64,000 nt of DNA from Angiostrongylus vasorum (GCA_018806985.1 JADANN010000122.1:1222501-1286500), one strand, 5' to 3'; counted from the stretch's first letter, positions 13,801 to 25,007 are shown. The notes: generated by a model not told the origin, from the sequence alone. Program-made: numbers and translations.

Positions 13801-16800
13801 TTGACTGTGTTTTGGTGAATGTGCTAACCGATATTGAAAAACAATATGAAACCTTCAGCACTTCATCGATTCAAAAAAGTGGAACGACTCCAAGTCGCAA
13901 CTTCAACAGTGCTGTTTAGCATTGCGAGATCTGGATTCAAACGACAGCTCTGCTCCAGAGATGCCCGAGTATCGTACCATAGGTATTGAGGGATCTACAA
14001 ACGCTCGACATTACCGTGTTGCCGTATACTTTAGGGTTCGTATATAAACAGCGCTTTGTAACAAAATCGCCGATTTGTTATAGACGTCATCGAAATTTCT
14101 TATATATCACATTTTTTCTTTAGGAACATGCGCTTAGCCGTTGGTGAAGCAAATACCGTGCATCTTGCTCAGATGGACGCTGCTAAAAAGGCGCTTGAGA
14201 AGTATAAGGACACGTTCTCATCGATATCTAAGAACAACGTCAAGAATGCAGTAAACGCATTCATGAAGGTTGAGTTCTCTATGCGATGTTTACTCCATTA
14301 AAATAATCATTATATTAACTCTTTAGTGCCATATTTGCTTACTACTGCTTGTTTTGGAAAACTCACAAGCTGTTAAAATTCTGTAAAATTAAAAAAAGTT
14401 CTATAGAAAAAAACCGTTCGTGCATAGGTAGATGTTTTATAATACGTCTTATTCCACAGTATTACGCTGTCCCCTCCAACTAATATCTTATTTCCCATCT
14501 TTGGTCGGATTTTTAGACTGGTATCGTTGTTGAAAACATCGGGGATATTTGCTGCTATTGACATAATCTAACGCACGACACTGTTAGGAAATTCGAGGGT
14601 TTGAAGGTTCCAAGAGCCGTCTTTCACTGTGAAAATAGCTTACTTATCCTATAAGGAAGCGAAAAACGACTCTTAGGAGAGAGAAGTAAAATTATGGGTT
14701 GGATTGAGGCATGATCATCAGCAGTGTTCCCTGGCTGTTTACCAATACTGTGCCGCCATGTTCGCTCCTTGACTTGCAGACAAAATATCGTAAATGCCAG
14801 GTATGTAGTGAAGTCACGTTAACTACCCAATTTTCTTCATTAACCAATTATACTTGCGCAGTTGCAGAAATGTAATCTGTTTATACCGGCACTTTTTCCT
14901 TAAGAAGGATGGCCTCGCTGTTCACACGCTCTCTTTCGGATTACTCTGGATTTGTATAATGGCAAATCAATAGGATTGTTGTATTGTGCAAGATCGAAGG
15001 CAAGCCTTGCATGACATCGACAGTTATAACTAAATGTGCACTCAACCTGATTTCGCTGTGCGACTCAGTTATTTATGAACCCTCGTTTCTAAGCTCTACA
15101 ATCAAATGGCATTCTGGGTGGAAGTGTCGAACTCTTTGTGTTACCTTATTCCAAAGAGGGAAAACCACGGCCGCCATGACAGTTTGAAACCCACGAATAT
15201 CCTGCATTTGCGATTCGGCTTGTATACCATTGGAGACATTATGGATCATCTCCTCATGATCAGATAGCCTTATATTGCGAGCGTACAGTACGCCACATCG
15301 TTTGAGCTTTTGTGTCGTTTACAATGGTCTGCATGTTTCCTCGGTTCCATTCCAATCACTAAATATCCGTTTGAGCTGAAATACGCAGATAGCACATTTT
15401 TGAACGCCTTTTAATCATTTGTGATTGATATGGTTGCGAATGTGTAAAATTGAGGATTTAATGATCCCCAATAAGTTCGCATCATTCTATTTCAATGTGT
15501 TATTTTTGTAGCAGCCTGCTTGCTAGGGTCTAGCTGTTGTGTGCAATGTCATGTCGAAAGGGTACTTCCCGAAACTGTCAGTTATGGGTGGCTTGCTCGA
15601 GAGTTTTTTCACACATTACTTGTTCTATCATAGGAACAAAAATGCATTTGCTACATTTTTTGCCTTGCTAATACCGTACTGTAATATCCTATATTCATAT
15701 TGAGTGTAAGCGAAAAAATGAATTGACTTGACGTTTTTTTAACTGCATTTTGACATAGTGGTGCCAAGCAAATCCTTGGGTGTATGTCTCATCACCGCGT
15801 GGGAAAGTTGTTCCTGGGAAACTAGTTTACTGCAGCTGCGAGATACTGTAGGGATTTAGAACAGTCTATAAGTGATCCATCAGTTGAGCAAGCCCTCTAA
15901 GCTAAGGAGTTTGCAGTTTTTCACGATTGCTCAGCTAGGAATAATGCTGTACAGCGATTTACTACCGTTCATATGTGATGGCGAACCAAGAACGGCGTGA
16001 AAAAGAATGTTCTTCTGTCATCGGCCGAGTGGACACTGTGCTGTGGCGTGTCCGACTGTTAGTGAGACGAGTGATTGAATTGGTCAACTATGCAAAAAAT
16101 AGCCAAAACAGTTATCACTGAGACATTTGAATCCGATATTTGCTTGAATTTTTTTCATAGTCAGCACAGGAAGATGGTCTAACAGAAATTTCCTAATAGT
16201 TTTAAATAGAAATGATACATGTGATTGGCTTTTTTTTTAAGTACAACAGTTCCTAGCACTTTCGATATGCTTGGGGAACGATACTTTTGAATCTTGGGAA
16301 TCTTTACAAATTGATTAGGAATGTAATTTAACAACATGGTTGTGCTTGTGGCCAAGTCTCCTTACATCCGAGATTTCAATAATTTCATTCATTTAGTGAA
16401 TTTTGGCGTTAATTTTAGCCATAGTATAGCGTAATTTTCATTACCTGTGGATCAATTTTGTGAATCATTTAGGCTAGGTTCAGTAGCGTGCTTAATTTCC
16501 AGCTAACTTTTTTCTCCAGTTAAACCCAGGTTTTCTTCGCGACTATCTTTTTACATTATTTAGACACCTATAATTTAATTGAGAAGTTGGAAGACCCATG
16601 AACAAAGTCGTTTAATCTCGCGTTTGCTTTACGTCGAGTTCACAAATGAGGGATTGTTGTGGAATTATGTCACTATTAGGTTGAAGATTACAAAGAACTA
16701 GGTTTTGTACTCCGTTGTTTCTGATGGATTTATTTGTTTGTTAGTTGCTATATTCCCAATTTTCACCTTTTTTAAATGTTTCTTTTGTTTTCAGAAGCTT

Positions 16801-17610
16801 CAAGAAGCCCAACAACGGCCATCGACCTATGTCCCTAACGAAGAACATCGGCCACGTCCTCCTCCATTAATCGGGTCTGGTGTTCCCAATCTTCTGCCAC
16901 CAAGCGTAGGGCTGAATTCAAGCGCTTTTTCCGGATGTGTTCGAGGAACGAATACTTCTTCAACTCCACAGCGTCAGTTGGCTGCTGCCACTCCTCTTGT
17001 GAAACAGATGCTGAACTCAGTAGCTGCCTCGTATCGGCAATTTTCAGCTACCTTGTCCCTTCAGAATGCTGTTGTTCAGCCAGCTATGCCAGCCTCTACG
17101 CCCACCTTGCCTGCTCAAAATTCTCTAGTCTTTAACCCTGTAGTCCAGTCAGTGCCCGCGTTTGGCACGGTTCAGTTAGGATTACCCACTCCATTTACGT
17201 CTACTGTACAAGCTCCATTCGGTGCAATCACATTTTCACCTCAGTTATATAATGTGCCCCCACCGTTTGTTAGCCAGCCCACAGGTCAGACAATAGACCA
17301 AAATCTCTTCCAATTCAACAGTTTCACACCAGCTGCTCAGATTGTACATCGTTCTCCGTCTCTGGTTCCAACCATGGCGCCGTCATCATCAGCATTTTCC
17401 ACTCAAAATATTTCAACCAACAGTGGAGGACCAGTTCAAAGACATCAGTTGCCGAGAAAATCACTGAAGCGACCACGGGAATTCTCTCACCTGAGTGATA
17501 GAGGAAGTCCATCGATGTTCCCAAGCTCAAGGCCTAATGTTTTACCGCAGAGCAACGTTCATACAGCGCGCCCACCTCGAATGAGATGGAGGCATTCTTC
17601 TAAGAGGTGA
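7872..17610 (+). CDS. drsh-1: Drosha, nuclear RNase III of the Microprocessor
   Basis: Drosha, with its dsRNA-binding partner (Pasha/DGCR8), cuts primary microRNA hairpins in the nucleus. Exons read by eye: 7872-7907, 7997-8135, 8819-8875, 8945-8993 (weak), 9232-9379, 9438-10482, 10571-10738, 11305-11982, 12095-12174, 12612-12769, 12891-13032, 13568-13759, 13859-14035, 14124-14268 and probably 16795-17610: about 1340 aa. Order: Ser/acidic N-terminus; central domain with [15 protein letters not shown] and [10 protein letters not shown]; RNase IIIa with [14 protein letters not shown] and [14 protein letters not shown]; RNase IIIb with [15 protein letters not shown] and [12 protein letters not shown]; dsRBD with [13 protein letters not shown] and [11 protein letters not shown]. 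The catalytic acidic residues of both RNase III domains are present. Human Drosha's long RS/Pro-rich N-terminus is not seen. The start (MGHYEQRCC) rests on phase agreement only. Two junctions (11982/12095 and 14035/14124) are off by one base. If the last exon is not used, a stop follows at 14299-14301. Confidence 0.93.
8273..8550 (+). repeat. S1 SINE in a drsh-1 intron
   Basis: Lies in the intron between the drsh-1 exons ending at 8135 and starting at 8819, same strand as the gene. It starts at GTGGCGCTGTGGTTGCAGCC and ends near GCGGAGAGCTTTTTTATCGC. Box B is altered to GGGATCGATCCGC. Confidence 0.8.
10778..11150 (+). repeat. S2 element in a drsh-1 intron
   Basis: Fills most of the intron between exons ending at 10738 and starting at 11305. 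Starts CTTACTTGGGTACCTGAATG and runs through GTGGATCAGAGGGAGATTTG and TTGAGAGACCCTGC; the GGTAAACCGTTGGGAGG end is lost. The 65-codon frame inside is repeat sequence. Confidence 0.8.
12250..12336. repeat. Internally deleted S4-like foldback
   Basis: GGATTGTTAAGCTGACACAAG on the left pairs with CTCGTGTTAGCTTAACAATCC on the right, and the inner AACGTTAGCC matches the S4 arm. The core is gone. It sits in the drsh-1 intron after the exon ending at 12174, just left of an S2 fragment. Confidence 0.65.
12356..12556 (+). repeat. S2 element with large internal deletion
   Basis: Has the S2 start (CTTACTTGGTTACTTGGATG) and the S2 end (TGATGGGAATCCCAGTCTCC...CATCGCAGCCC...GAGGCAGTAAAGCTTTGGAG), but the roughly 200 bp in between is missing. 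Same drsh-1 intron as the foldback at 12250. Confidence 0.75.
13273..13422. repeat. S6 foldback inside the RNase IIIb coding region
   Basis: Inverted repeat of about 150 bp: TGATGATCTAACA...AAAAATTTTTTATCCGGCT on the left pairs imperfectly with AGCCGAATAAAAATTTTTTA...TGTTAGCTCATCA on the right. The centre holds CTTCTTCAGAGCCGGATTG. It occupies the intron between the two exons of the RNase IIIb domain (13032/13568). Confidence 0.65.
14269..16794 (+). other. Long intron (or intergenic gap) before the Pro-rich exon
   Basis: 2.5 kb bounded by a GT donor at 14269 and a TTTTCAG acceptor at 16788-16794. None of the window's repeat families is recognised in it, unlike the other large drsh-1 introns. 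It holds an imperfect hairpin at 14610-14677 and no supported exon. Confidence 0.5.
16795..17610 (+). CDS. Pro/Ser/Gln-rich terminal exon, probably drsh-1 C-terminus
   Basis: A single open frame of 271 codons runs from a good acceptor to TGA at 17608-17610. It begins [14 protein letters not shown], is low complexity (Pro, Ser, Gln, Thr, Val), and ends with basic stretches [14 protein letters not shown] and [13 protein letters not shown] that could act as nuclear localisation signals. The phase fits exactly: the dsRBD exon ends on a whole codon at 14268 and this exon starts on a whole codon. No domain is recognised. It could instead be the last exon of a separate gene, since drsh-1 also has a stop just past 14268; I saw no other upstream exon for such a gene. 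Confidence 0.7.
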   Translation, partial: KLQEAQQRPSTYVPNEEHRPRPPPLIGSGVPNLLPPSVGLNSSAFSGCVRGTNTSSTPQRQLAAATPLVKQMLNSVAASYRQFSATLSLQNAVVQPAMPASTPTLPAQNSLVFNPVVQSVPAFGTVQLGLPTPFTSTVQAPFGAITFSPQLYNVPPPFVSQPTGQTIDQNLFQFNSFTPAAQIVHRSPSLVPTMAPSSSAFSTQNISTNSGGPVQRHQLPRKSLKRPREFSHLSDRGSPSMFPSSRPNVLPQSNVHTARPPRMRWRHSSKR

Positions 17611-17811
17611 CATTACCACTGATGGTTTGTTCAGAATGTTTCAGTCTTTTTATTTTCGTTATTTAACTCTTGCCTGAAAGTGGTTGTTATTGTTATTGTT
17701 GCTGTAAGTATATTGTGGATCACAATAGATCTATAAACTTTCTAATGACTGGTGTCGTGAAAGATGAAATATTCGTATACGAAATTGTTAAGGAATTTGA
17801 GAGTTTTGAGA

Positions 17812-18165
17812 GCTGGTAGCTCAGTGGTAGTGATCCTATTTCTTACGCGAGCGGCCTAGCCTAGCCTGGTGCTGGTTCGACGCTTCTTCGGGCCAAGCAA
17901 GCTTTTCATGTCTCGGGGTTGGCAAACTCACACCAGATGGAACAAGCTAACTCTCTCCCATTCATACGCGGGCGCCCTATCACGGCTACTTCAGGGTACC
18001 AAGGAGATTCGACGCGACCAGCATTTAACAACATTAATGGCAAAGACGAAGAAGTCCTCAAGCACCATCCGCAACTACTTGCAAAAAAACGTCCGAAGGC
18101 CTTTTGTGTATGGTGGATGAAAGCTAACGAATTGCATGCAGAAGTGCTAGGATCCGTCCAGTGTG
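17812..18165 (+). repeat. S7 tRNA-like SINE copy
   Basis: Best copy of S7. Its start reads AGCTGGTAGCTCAGTGGTAG, a good pol III box A, and GGTGCTGGTTCGACGC follows as box B about 45 nt on. The body includes GATTCGACGCGACCAGCATT, AAGACGAAGAAGTCCTCAAG and GAAGTGCTAGGATCCGTCCA. It lies about 200 bp beyond the stop at 17610. The overlapping 83-110 codon frames are repeat-derived. Confidence 0.75.
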
Positions 18166-18644
18166 ACGTATGTGATGTAGGGTTATGCAATTGTAATTTG
18201 CGAGTTTATCTCCTCAACCAGGAGAGTTTTCTTTTAGCCTACATTTTGTAGGTGAACATAATTGAGTCCAACTGTGTTAATGCAGGTTCAGGTATATATT
18301 TTGAAAACACTTTAAAGCAGTTTCGAAGGTTTATTTCAAAAAGAAGAACGAAGAATTGTCAGTTGGTGGTATTAATTTCTAATTGTGCAGCATTCAGCAG
18401 TAGTATTATTGATTGCGCTTGTTACATCGTCCTTGAGCGATGGTCAACTTACCATTGAAATTGCTGCCGTTGGGAATGGTGTCACTCGCAGGCGAGATAG
18501 CAAACATTCCGTTCGAGAACTGGATATAGATGTCAGGCGAGAACCTGTGCATTACTTGGTATATTTGTTGAGGGTAGGAAGTTCACCGTATCATCTAAGA
18601 GAGTATAACAGATCTCACCTAAGACGACAGAGGTGCGGCAAAAA
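18166..18644. other. Anonymous stretch
   Basis: Nothing recognised. Open frames of 68 and 108 codons have no supporting feature. Confidence 0.35.
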
Positions 18645-18920
18645 GAGTATAAGGCTCTCGGGGTTGATCTATTCCCTGAGGGATACGCCGAGCATTCGAC
18701 TTCACCAATAATCTTTCGGGAGGTGATTGAATGCATTTATAGCCTTTACAATGACTCGCGGTGGCCTACCGATGTATCGAACCAGTGTTGCTATCGTCCC
18801 AGACAAGTATGGTACCAATTTGCCGACTCCGGAGGGATAGAGGGGCTTGGTGAGCCTTGGAAACGGGTATCGATGCCATTTGCATTGAAGGTCGCCTCCG
18901 ACCACTGCGCTGCACATACC
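18645..18920 (-). repeat. S1 SINE copy (minus)
   Basis: Starts with the reversed tail (AAGGCTCTCGGGGTTGATC) and ends with the box-A complement GACCACTGCGCTGCACA. Contains a short extra ATAATCTTTC within the GGAGGTGATTGAATGCAT block. Confidence 0.8.
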
Positions 18921-20140
18921 CTCCAGGGTTTGATAAGTGCTGTTAGTCGTAGAAAAAGAACAGGAACCACATAGTAGCCCATTATATAGGCGAGGGTAAC
19001 TACCGGATAACTGTGGTCATTCTCGTTGGAATCGACATTGTCTTTGCATCGGCTGTAATTAGCGTAATGAGATGGCATTTCGGTTGTACAGAAGCGCTGA
19101 ACAAGATGCTGTTGTTCGATTCACGGTGTAGAAAGACCTGTTTTTGAACGATAACAAGCGCTTGAAACTTCGTAAAGGCGATTTCTATTTCCTTTCTCAA
19201 CTTTTCGGTCTTTTTTCTTATTGTATAATAGGAAGAATAGATGAGCCCTTGACTGGTTTCCCTTCCTGAAAATTCCGCGAAGCCTGAAATTATCGGACAG
19301 AAAGAGCTGGTAAGGTTCACCGAAAAATAGTGGTACAGTGGCTTGCCGTGTTCTGTGTAGTCGATCTGTACCTTGACCATTCTTGTTGCGAACATTCCAT
19401 CATCCGTTTAGGAGCAAAAAATATTGCTGTGTACTTGCGATGAGTTATTGAAAGGTTTTGCATTAACACGTGAAGGACGGTGTGCATTTACGCAACCATA
19501 TATGGGGTGCTGAATGGGGGTATGACCCTTTATTGGGACCGTTTTCTTTTTTGATGGTTTATTTTGGCACACGAAACCCTTTTTCTCAAACTTCTGTAAA
19601 TACGAGCACGAATCGTGGAATGGGGTCTAGACTCACTGCTGCCGATCAGTTCATAGTGACGGCAGAGTCTATCACATCCATTTTCACTTTCGTCGACCTC
19701 AAAACGACTATTCGACTACTGAGACGCTAAAGTAGAACTTAATCCTACGAAATCCATTTCATTCCTTCGAAAATGAGTAACTTTCCTCTTTCAAACCTTA
19801 CAATTTTCTTCTCCACCGATTATGCCGTTGCCCTGTGGATAAACAAAGTGATCGAGGTGTGCTAACTCTTCGCTTAGAACTTCTTGATATCTTAAACTGC
19901 CTATTTGGTCTAGTAATCCAGTCAAACAGCGCTCTTTTTGTTGTCACAAGGTGTTCTGGAATATTGTGCTTTTATCATTACGTTCACTCAAACGCAGCGA
20001 GTCACACAACTCTTCAGCACAGTATGGTTGGTAGTTTTTTGAAATTGCTTTGTGAGCTCTCAACTTTTCTTAATTCGAATAGTTCTCACTGAGAAATGAA
20101 AACTTTCCCACAGGTCCTTGTTTAGCAAGATTATTGAGCT
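18921..20140. other. Anonymous stretch
   Basis: A 131-codon minus-strand frame (19000-19395) is the longest; it has no recognisable motif, signal sequence or splice partner. I see no repeat of the described families here. Confidence 0.35.
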
Positions 20141-20381
20141 GCGTGTAGCGCAGTGGTCGGAAGAGGCCTGCAAGACACATGGGATCGATCCCTGCGCCGC
20201 ATGCTCAGCAAGCCTTCTATCACTCCGGGGTCGGCAAATTTATACCAGACTTATCTGGGATGGTAGGCAGCACTTACCTGATACATCGGTGGGCCACCGG
20301 CTTACGAATTCGAATGCATGATGTATCTCTAAGCGATCGATCAACGCCGAGAACTTTATCCTTTGTCCTTTATCTTTTATT
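20141..20381 (+). repeat. S1 SINE copy, internally deleted
   Basis: Starts GCGTGTAGCGCAGTGGTCGG and ends CCGAGAACTTTATCCTTTG. The GTCATTG...CACCTCCA block is deleted. Forms the left end of duplication copy A. Confidence 0.8.
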
Positions 20382-21227
20382 GACGTTAGAAGTCTTTACT
20401 CGAGGTCAGAACCTGTTCTTGTTCATTCGAATTAGTCAAATGGTTCCAGAAATCTACTAGTGATCACTGCAGTGCCTTTGTTCTTTTCCAACATCTGTAG
20501 ACTTTACCAAAAAAGAAATCTGACGGTTCCTAAGAATAGTTAAGAATGTCGATCTTTAACAGACCTCAGAAATTTGTGTTCATATCCTTCACAGCCAACT
20601 TTCTGGTGATCACTGCTGAACACACTGAAGTACGAGGTGTTATATGTGACAGGAACATTATTACCAAAATCCTTCGAGCTTCTACTGACTCCACATAACA
20701 CAGCAGATTTTTTGCGTTATTGTGTTAAATTATGGCCAACGACAATTCAAATCAAACGAAATAACTGACCAAAGCTGTGCTGTTCTCATTCGAGGATCAC
20801 AAAGCCAATAGGGTTCAAACAAATGCATGTATAAGATTCTTAGATCTAAAGAATACCTTGGTGTGCTTGTCTGCTTTCGGTTATCATAGGACTAGTTGAA
20901 TTCACTTCTATCGATATGCCATCGCTATAGTTTTCCTTTGTTGCAAGTAGGAGAGATCGACATGTTTCGTTCAGCGACGTGCTCGCCAGCACCTGAAACC
21001 GAACACAGCAAGTGATGTAAAAGGGTGAAAAGGACCAGAAATTTTCACTGAATAATCTTTAATAGTAGACCTATTCTCCTCACCTTCGAAAGCTTTTGTG
21101 AACGTTTTTTCAAAGTGGATGGGCTTGATAGTGGCTTTTTTTGTATGGGCGAAAATTGAGCGCAAGTAGTATTGACTTTCAAATTTTAGACAGACACATT
21201 CACATTGGCGAGCAAATGATTTAGTAA

Positions 21228-21512
21228 ATAAAGGTTAAAGGATAAAGCTCTCAGCATTGATTAATCATTGAGGGTTGCTCCATTCATTCGAATTTATTAA
21301 ACATTGTTGGAGGTGATTGAATGTACACCTGGCCTTTACAATGACTCGCGGTGGCCTACCGATGTACCGAGCCAGTGCTACTTTCTTTCTAGACAGGACT
21401 GCTACCAATTGGCCGATCTCGGAGGGATGGAAGACATGGTGTGCCACGGACGCTGGGGCGATTCCATGTGTGTATTGCAGCGTGCCTCTGACCACTATGC
21501 CGCGCACTCCAC
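21228..21512 (-). repeat. S1 SINE copy (minus) inside duplication copy A
   Basis: Reads from reversed tail (AGGATAAAGCTCTCAGCATTG) to GACCACTATGCCGCGCAC. The equivalent element is at 32028-32304 in copy B, so the insertion predates the duplication. Confidence 0.85.
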
Positions 21513-22316
21513 TACTTTAGTTTAGCACATGATTTGGTGGAGGAAATATGTCATGCGTTAGGAGTTTTCACATACTGTGCTGATTACCGATGTTTGATTG
21601 ACGAGAATTCCATTGGCTTCTATTGAATTGCCCCAGAATATTTCTCTTCTTGTGCCATTAGGACCATTGTGAGATCCGCACATCTGTCGGCGATATTTCT
21701 TCAAAGAAGTATACTTTCATGAAAATTATGTGCTTGGTGTAGACAAGGTAGCTCCTTCTATTCTTTGAGGGCTCCACGCTATCGTATTTTTTACCTGTTT
21801 CTCTTACTTTGGTTTTCATGTCCGAAACCAAGTTCAGGTCGTGTATTTTTTATTGCTAACCACTTTGTAAAGCTGATTAAGATTTTTTTAATGGTTAATA
21901 ATGCACTGGATCACCCAATTTTTGGAATGGAATCCGACATTCCGAATGAAATTACTAATGAACCATGCCAAAAATCGTCGTAGACTTTCTGTGGGAAACC
22001 TAGTTGTAAGGCAGCAGATCTCTTTTTAGTCCACAAAAGCGGTCTACATTGAGAGGTGAGGATCTGGGGACACTGGAATGCAGGGTTCTGGGTGTTCCTA
22101 AGAAGGTACCTTACCATTCTATGAACATACCAGTTAAATGAGTAATATACTGCTACCCGTTCGATTTGTCGTAAAACTGGGACGTTTGATTGTTCAAATA
22201 TGTTGCCCTTCCTGCTCGCACTCTCATCAGTCATCTGGAATGTTATGGCTTTCGCCTTCTTGAACGTGGTGATCGGTCCAGGAGAAAAATGAGACTGTTC
22301 AGGTATTAGAAGTGCA

Positions 22317-23169
22317 GCGAAAGGAGCAGTCTTTATTTCATATTGTAGTCAGTTAATGTTTTATTTCTGTACCAGTGTCTTTCGTCGTCACATAAGGTTT
22401 GATTTTTTCTTATTTGCTTCTTTAATACTCTCTATTCTAATGCAACGTACTACGCTACAATCCACGAGGTGTCGATGATAGCTCTAGCTGGTTTTCGTTT
22501 TCGTAGGCGCTTGCTGTGTCTTGTAAAAAGAAGGTACTTTACTATACGAGCATCTTTTTGTCAATATGATAAGAATTTGCGGCATTTTATGACAGATTGA
22601 TAGTATCTTCTATATGAAAGAACTGAACCTCTTTTGGCAGCTTTAACTCCAGGAGGAACCACCTGGACACGGTTAGACCAAGGGTGGTAGTCTAACAAAG
22701 AACTACTAACTAGTCTGTACTTTCGTCTCTTCTCACACACCAATCATTCTATCAGCGTATACTATTAAAAGCAGCTGTTGATAGTTTCTGGTAGTGTTTC
22801 TCTACGCCCATTATCGAACGTCACACTTTAAAACGATCTGTGCTTCGTACAACGAACATTTACCCTATTAATTTCCCAGTTTGGTTCCCCCTTTATTGTC
22901 TCAGTTTCTTCAGATACGTTGTTTTGTGTATCCACGCTACCGGTTTTTAATCAGAAATTGTTATCGTTATCACTCCTTGTTCACTTGATAAGGATTGCAC
23001 CGCTGTTAGAATTAGAGCTATGTTAGAAGAATTAGATATTACCATTGCCAATCCTTTAGAAAAGGCCACAAGAAAATTCGGTAACATTTGTACAAACGTG
23101 TAGTCAGATAAGAATTGAAAAATAAAATCACCGGAAAATGATAAGAAAGTCATTAAAACATTTTTTTAT
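22317..23169. other. Anonymous stretch
   Basis: No coding signal or window-specific repeat recognised. Confidence 0.35.
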
Positions 23170-23550
23170 TCACTTGGATACTTAAGCGGCCCGTCCTCAC
23201 TGGCTGTGCGGGTCCCAGCATATTCTCAATTTTTCGGAGTTTTCCTGGTTTAGCCACCATGTTTCCCTGGAGTCCCGAGGTCAGCCTGGCCAAAGTTTGC
23301 CCTTGGTAGTCACCACCACAGGCAGTTGCACCTTTGTGGATCAGAGGGAGATCTGCCACCATGCGATTAGTTTGTTATCAGGACGGTAGTGGATCCTGTT
23401 TGGTTTACTCTTAGCTGGGTTTCCTCATGGAAACGTCGACTCCTTCTCAGCCTGGGAGACCCTGCCGGGAGATGAATCCTCTCGCTCTACATCGCAGCCC
23501 GACACCCAGAAACACCTCCCTGCCACAATGAAGCGGTAAACCGTTGGGAG
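23170..23550 (+). repeat. S2 element, near full length
   Basis: Start CACTTGGATACTTAAGCGGC, then GTGGATCAGAGGGAGATC, CAGCCTGGGAGACCCTGCC, and the end GAAGCGGTAAACCGTTGGGAG. A useful reference copy for the family. Confidence 0.85.
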
Positions 23551-24466
23551 AGAAGGATTATTATTTTACCAATAAAGAAAGGGCAAAGCGTTAACCGATT
23601 CCTACGGAATACGCAAATGGTCGACTCCATTAAGCATATTGTAGATGACTGAATGAATATTGGGCTCATAAAATGAGTAGGTGGTCTTACCGGTAGTGCT
23701 TTTGTCCTACCAGGAAAACATGGTACCAATTTGCTGATCCTGGCTTCACCTTGGTGATAAGTACTATAAGTATAGCACTTTCCATTGTTGTTAGAGTAAA
23801 CGTATTGGGATTATTAGTAAAATTTCGGTCAAAATATTTCGCACTTCTATCTGTAACACATTCGCGCCTGTGTTACGACCCCACACTGATTTCACGCGGT
23901 TCTTTACTTTAGATTACAGTAGATGAAATGATAGATACATTGTTCTTTTCTCTGCGTTTTAAATAATTTCTGACATCGATTTCGTCCCAATAAGCCTAAA
24001 TACTTTGTAAATGTGCTAAGTCTTGTCCCAGTACTTTTCTATCTCTACGCACGAAAGAAAAGATAGCATAACGTCGAAGCTTCCTTTTCTCGAAGTAGTT
24101 TATTCAGTTCTATCCGGCTGTTCTTAAATGCTACATTTAACCAATAGCACTTCCATTCTTCTACAATCGTATATCCTTCAGTCTTTCACTTTAGATTGAA
24201 ATTTTCGTTTCTACAATAAGAAAATGAGGTGAAAAGTGAAGTAGACGGCCATTGCTGATATTTCTTACCCTTCCGTGCAATCAAAGATGAACACTGTGAA
24301 TTCAACGTGAATAATCGTGTTGTCATTGAAGAAGATACGAGTCATGGCAAAGTATTGAGTAAACAAGAAATTGTTACTCACGGCTCGTTGTAAATCAGAA
24401 GAACATAAGATTATTCTAAAAAATTATTACAAAAAACGAATCAAAAAAACAGAATTATCGATTGAG

Positions 24467-24634
24467 TTATAATACACAGCATGGCGACAGGTTTTGACAC
24501 AGCTCGACTTGTTCCAGACCTGAAAGCATTGCGTTGATGTGCAGTCAGTAAGTATTCCAGTAACATAGCAAGTACCTTTAAGAGAGCCATCGCTTGTGTA
24601 CTCTAATAGTTTCACTTGATTGTAACTCAGTAGT
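24467..24634 (-). CDS. Possible two-exon fragment of a small unidentified protein
   Basis: Minus strand: an acceptor (TTTTCTACAG) precedes an open frame LLSYNQVKLLEYTSDGSLK. A GT donor at 24575 and a TGCTTTCAG acceptor at 24520 define a 56 nt intron, a typical nematode size. The spliced frame continues LEQVELCQNLSPCCVL and stops at 24467-24469. Without splicing, the frame continues through a different Cys-rich tail. No upstream exon was found with confidence (24660-24990 has an open minus frame but no matching splice). No homology recognised. Confidence 0.25.
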
Positions 24635-25007
24635 CTGTAGAAAACCAAAGCGACTGTGCTGTTCTACATAAACAGAACACGTACGCCTTCACTTTCTTCT
24701 TCACAGGCAGAATGGCAAAACGTTGGGTGAGCGAAAGTCATGGAACTAAGCACAATTCTGAAAGGAGTGTACTACGTGGATCACATTCACGCAATAACGA
24801 ATCGCACTGAAATATCGTAAGAATACAGGAGATCGCTTCGTTTCATTTTCATAGACATCAAAAAAAAGGCTTTCGCAAAAATCCGCCTATTGCATTTAGA
24901 GGTCCTCCATGTGCGTACTAAATTTTGTGAGCCAAGCGGTGTTATTTCAACCTCTACTTTTTTTTGCTCTTTAGTCCTCTTCACTGCACTATTCTCATGT
25001 GAGCATA

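Larger units (their letters stand above)
20141..22316 (+). repeat. Segmental duplication, copy A
   Basis: About 2.1 kb nearly identical, base for base, to 30917-32983. Both copies start with a plus-strand S1 SINE and carry a minus-strand S1 at the same internal place. Shared unique blocks include CGAGGTCAGAACCTGTTCTT and AACATTATTACCAAAATCC. Copy A keeps about 150 bp (around 21860-21990) that is missing in copy B. No gene is seen inside. Confidence 0.9.

Noticed and set aside
17812..17900. A real tRNA gene, suggested by TGGTAGCTCAGTGGTAG and GGTTCGACGC
   Set aside because: No acceptor stem or anticodon arm can be closed; the segment continues as repeat S7 found elsewhere, so it is tRNA-derived.
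19000..19395. 131-codon minus-strand frame
   Set aside because: No recognisable motif and no supporting splice sites; probably chance.
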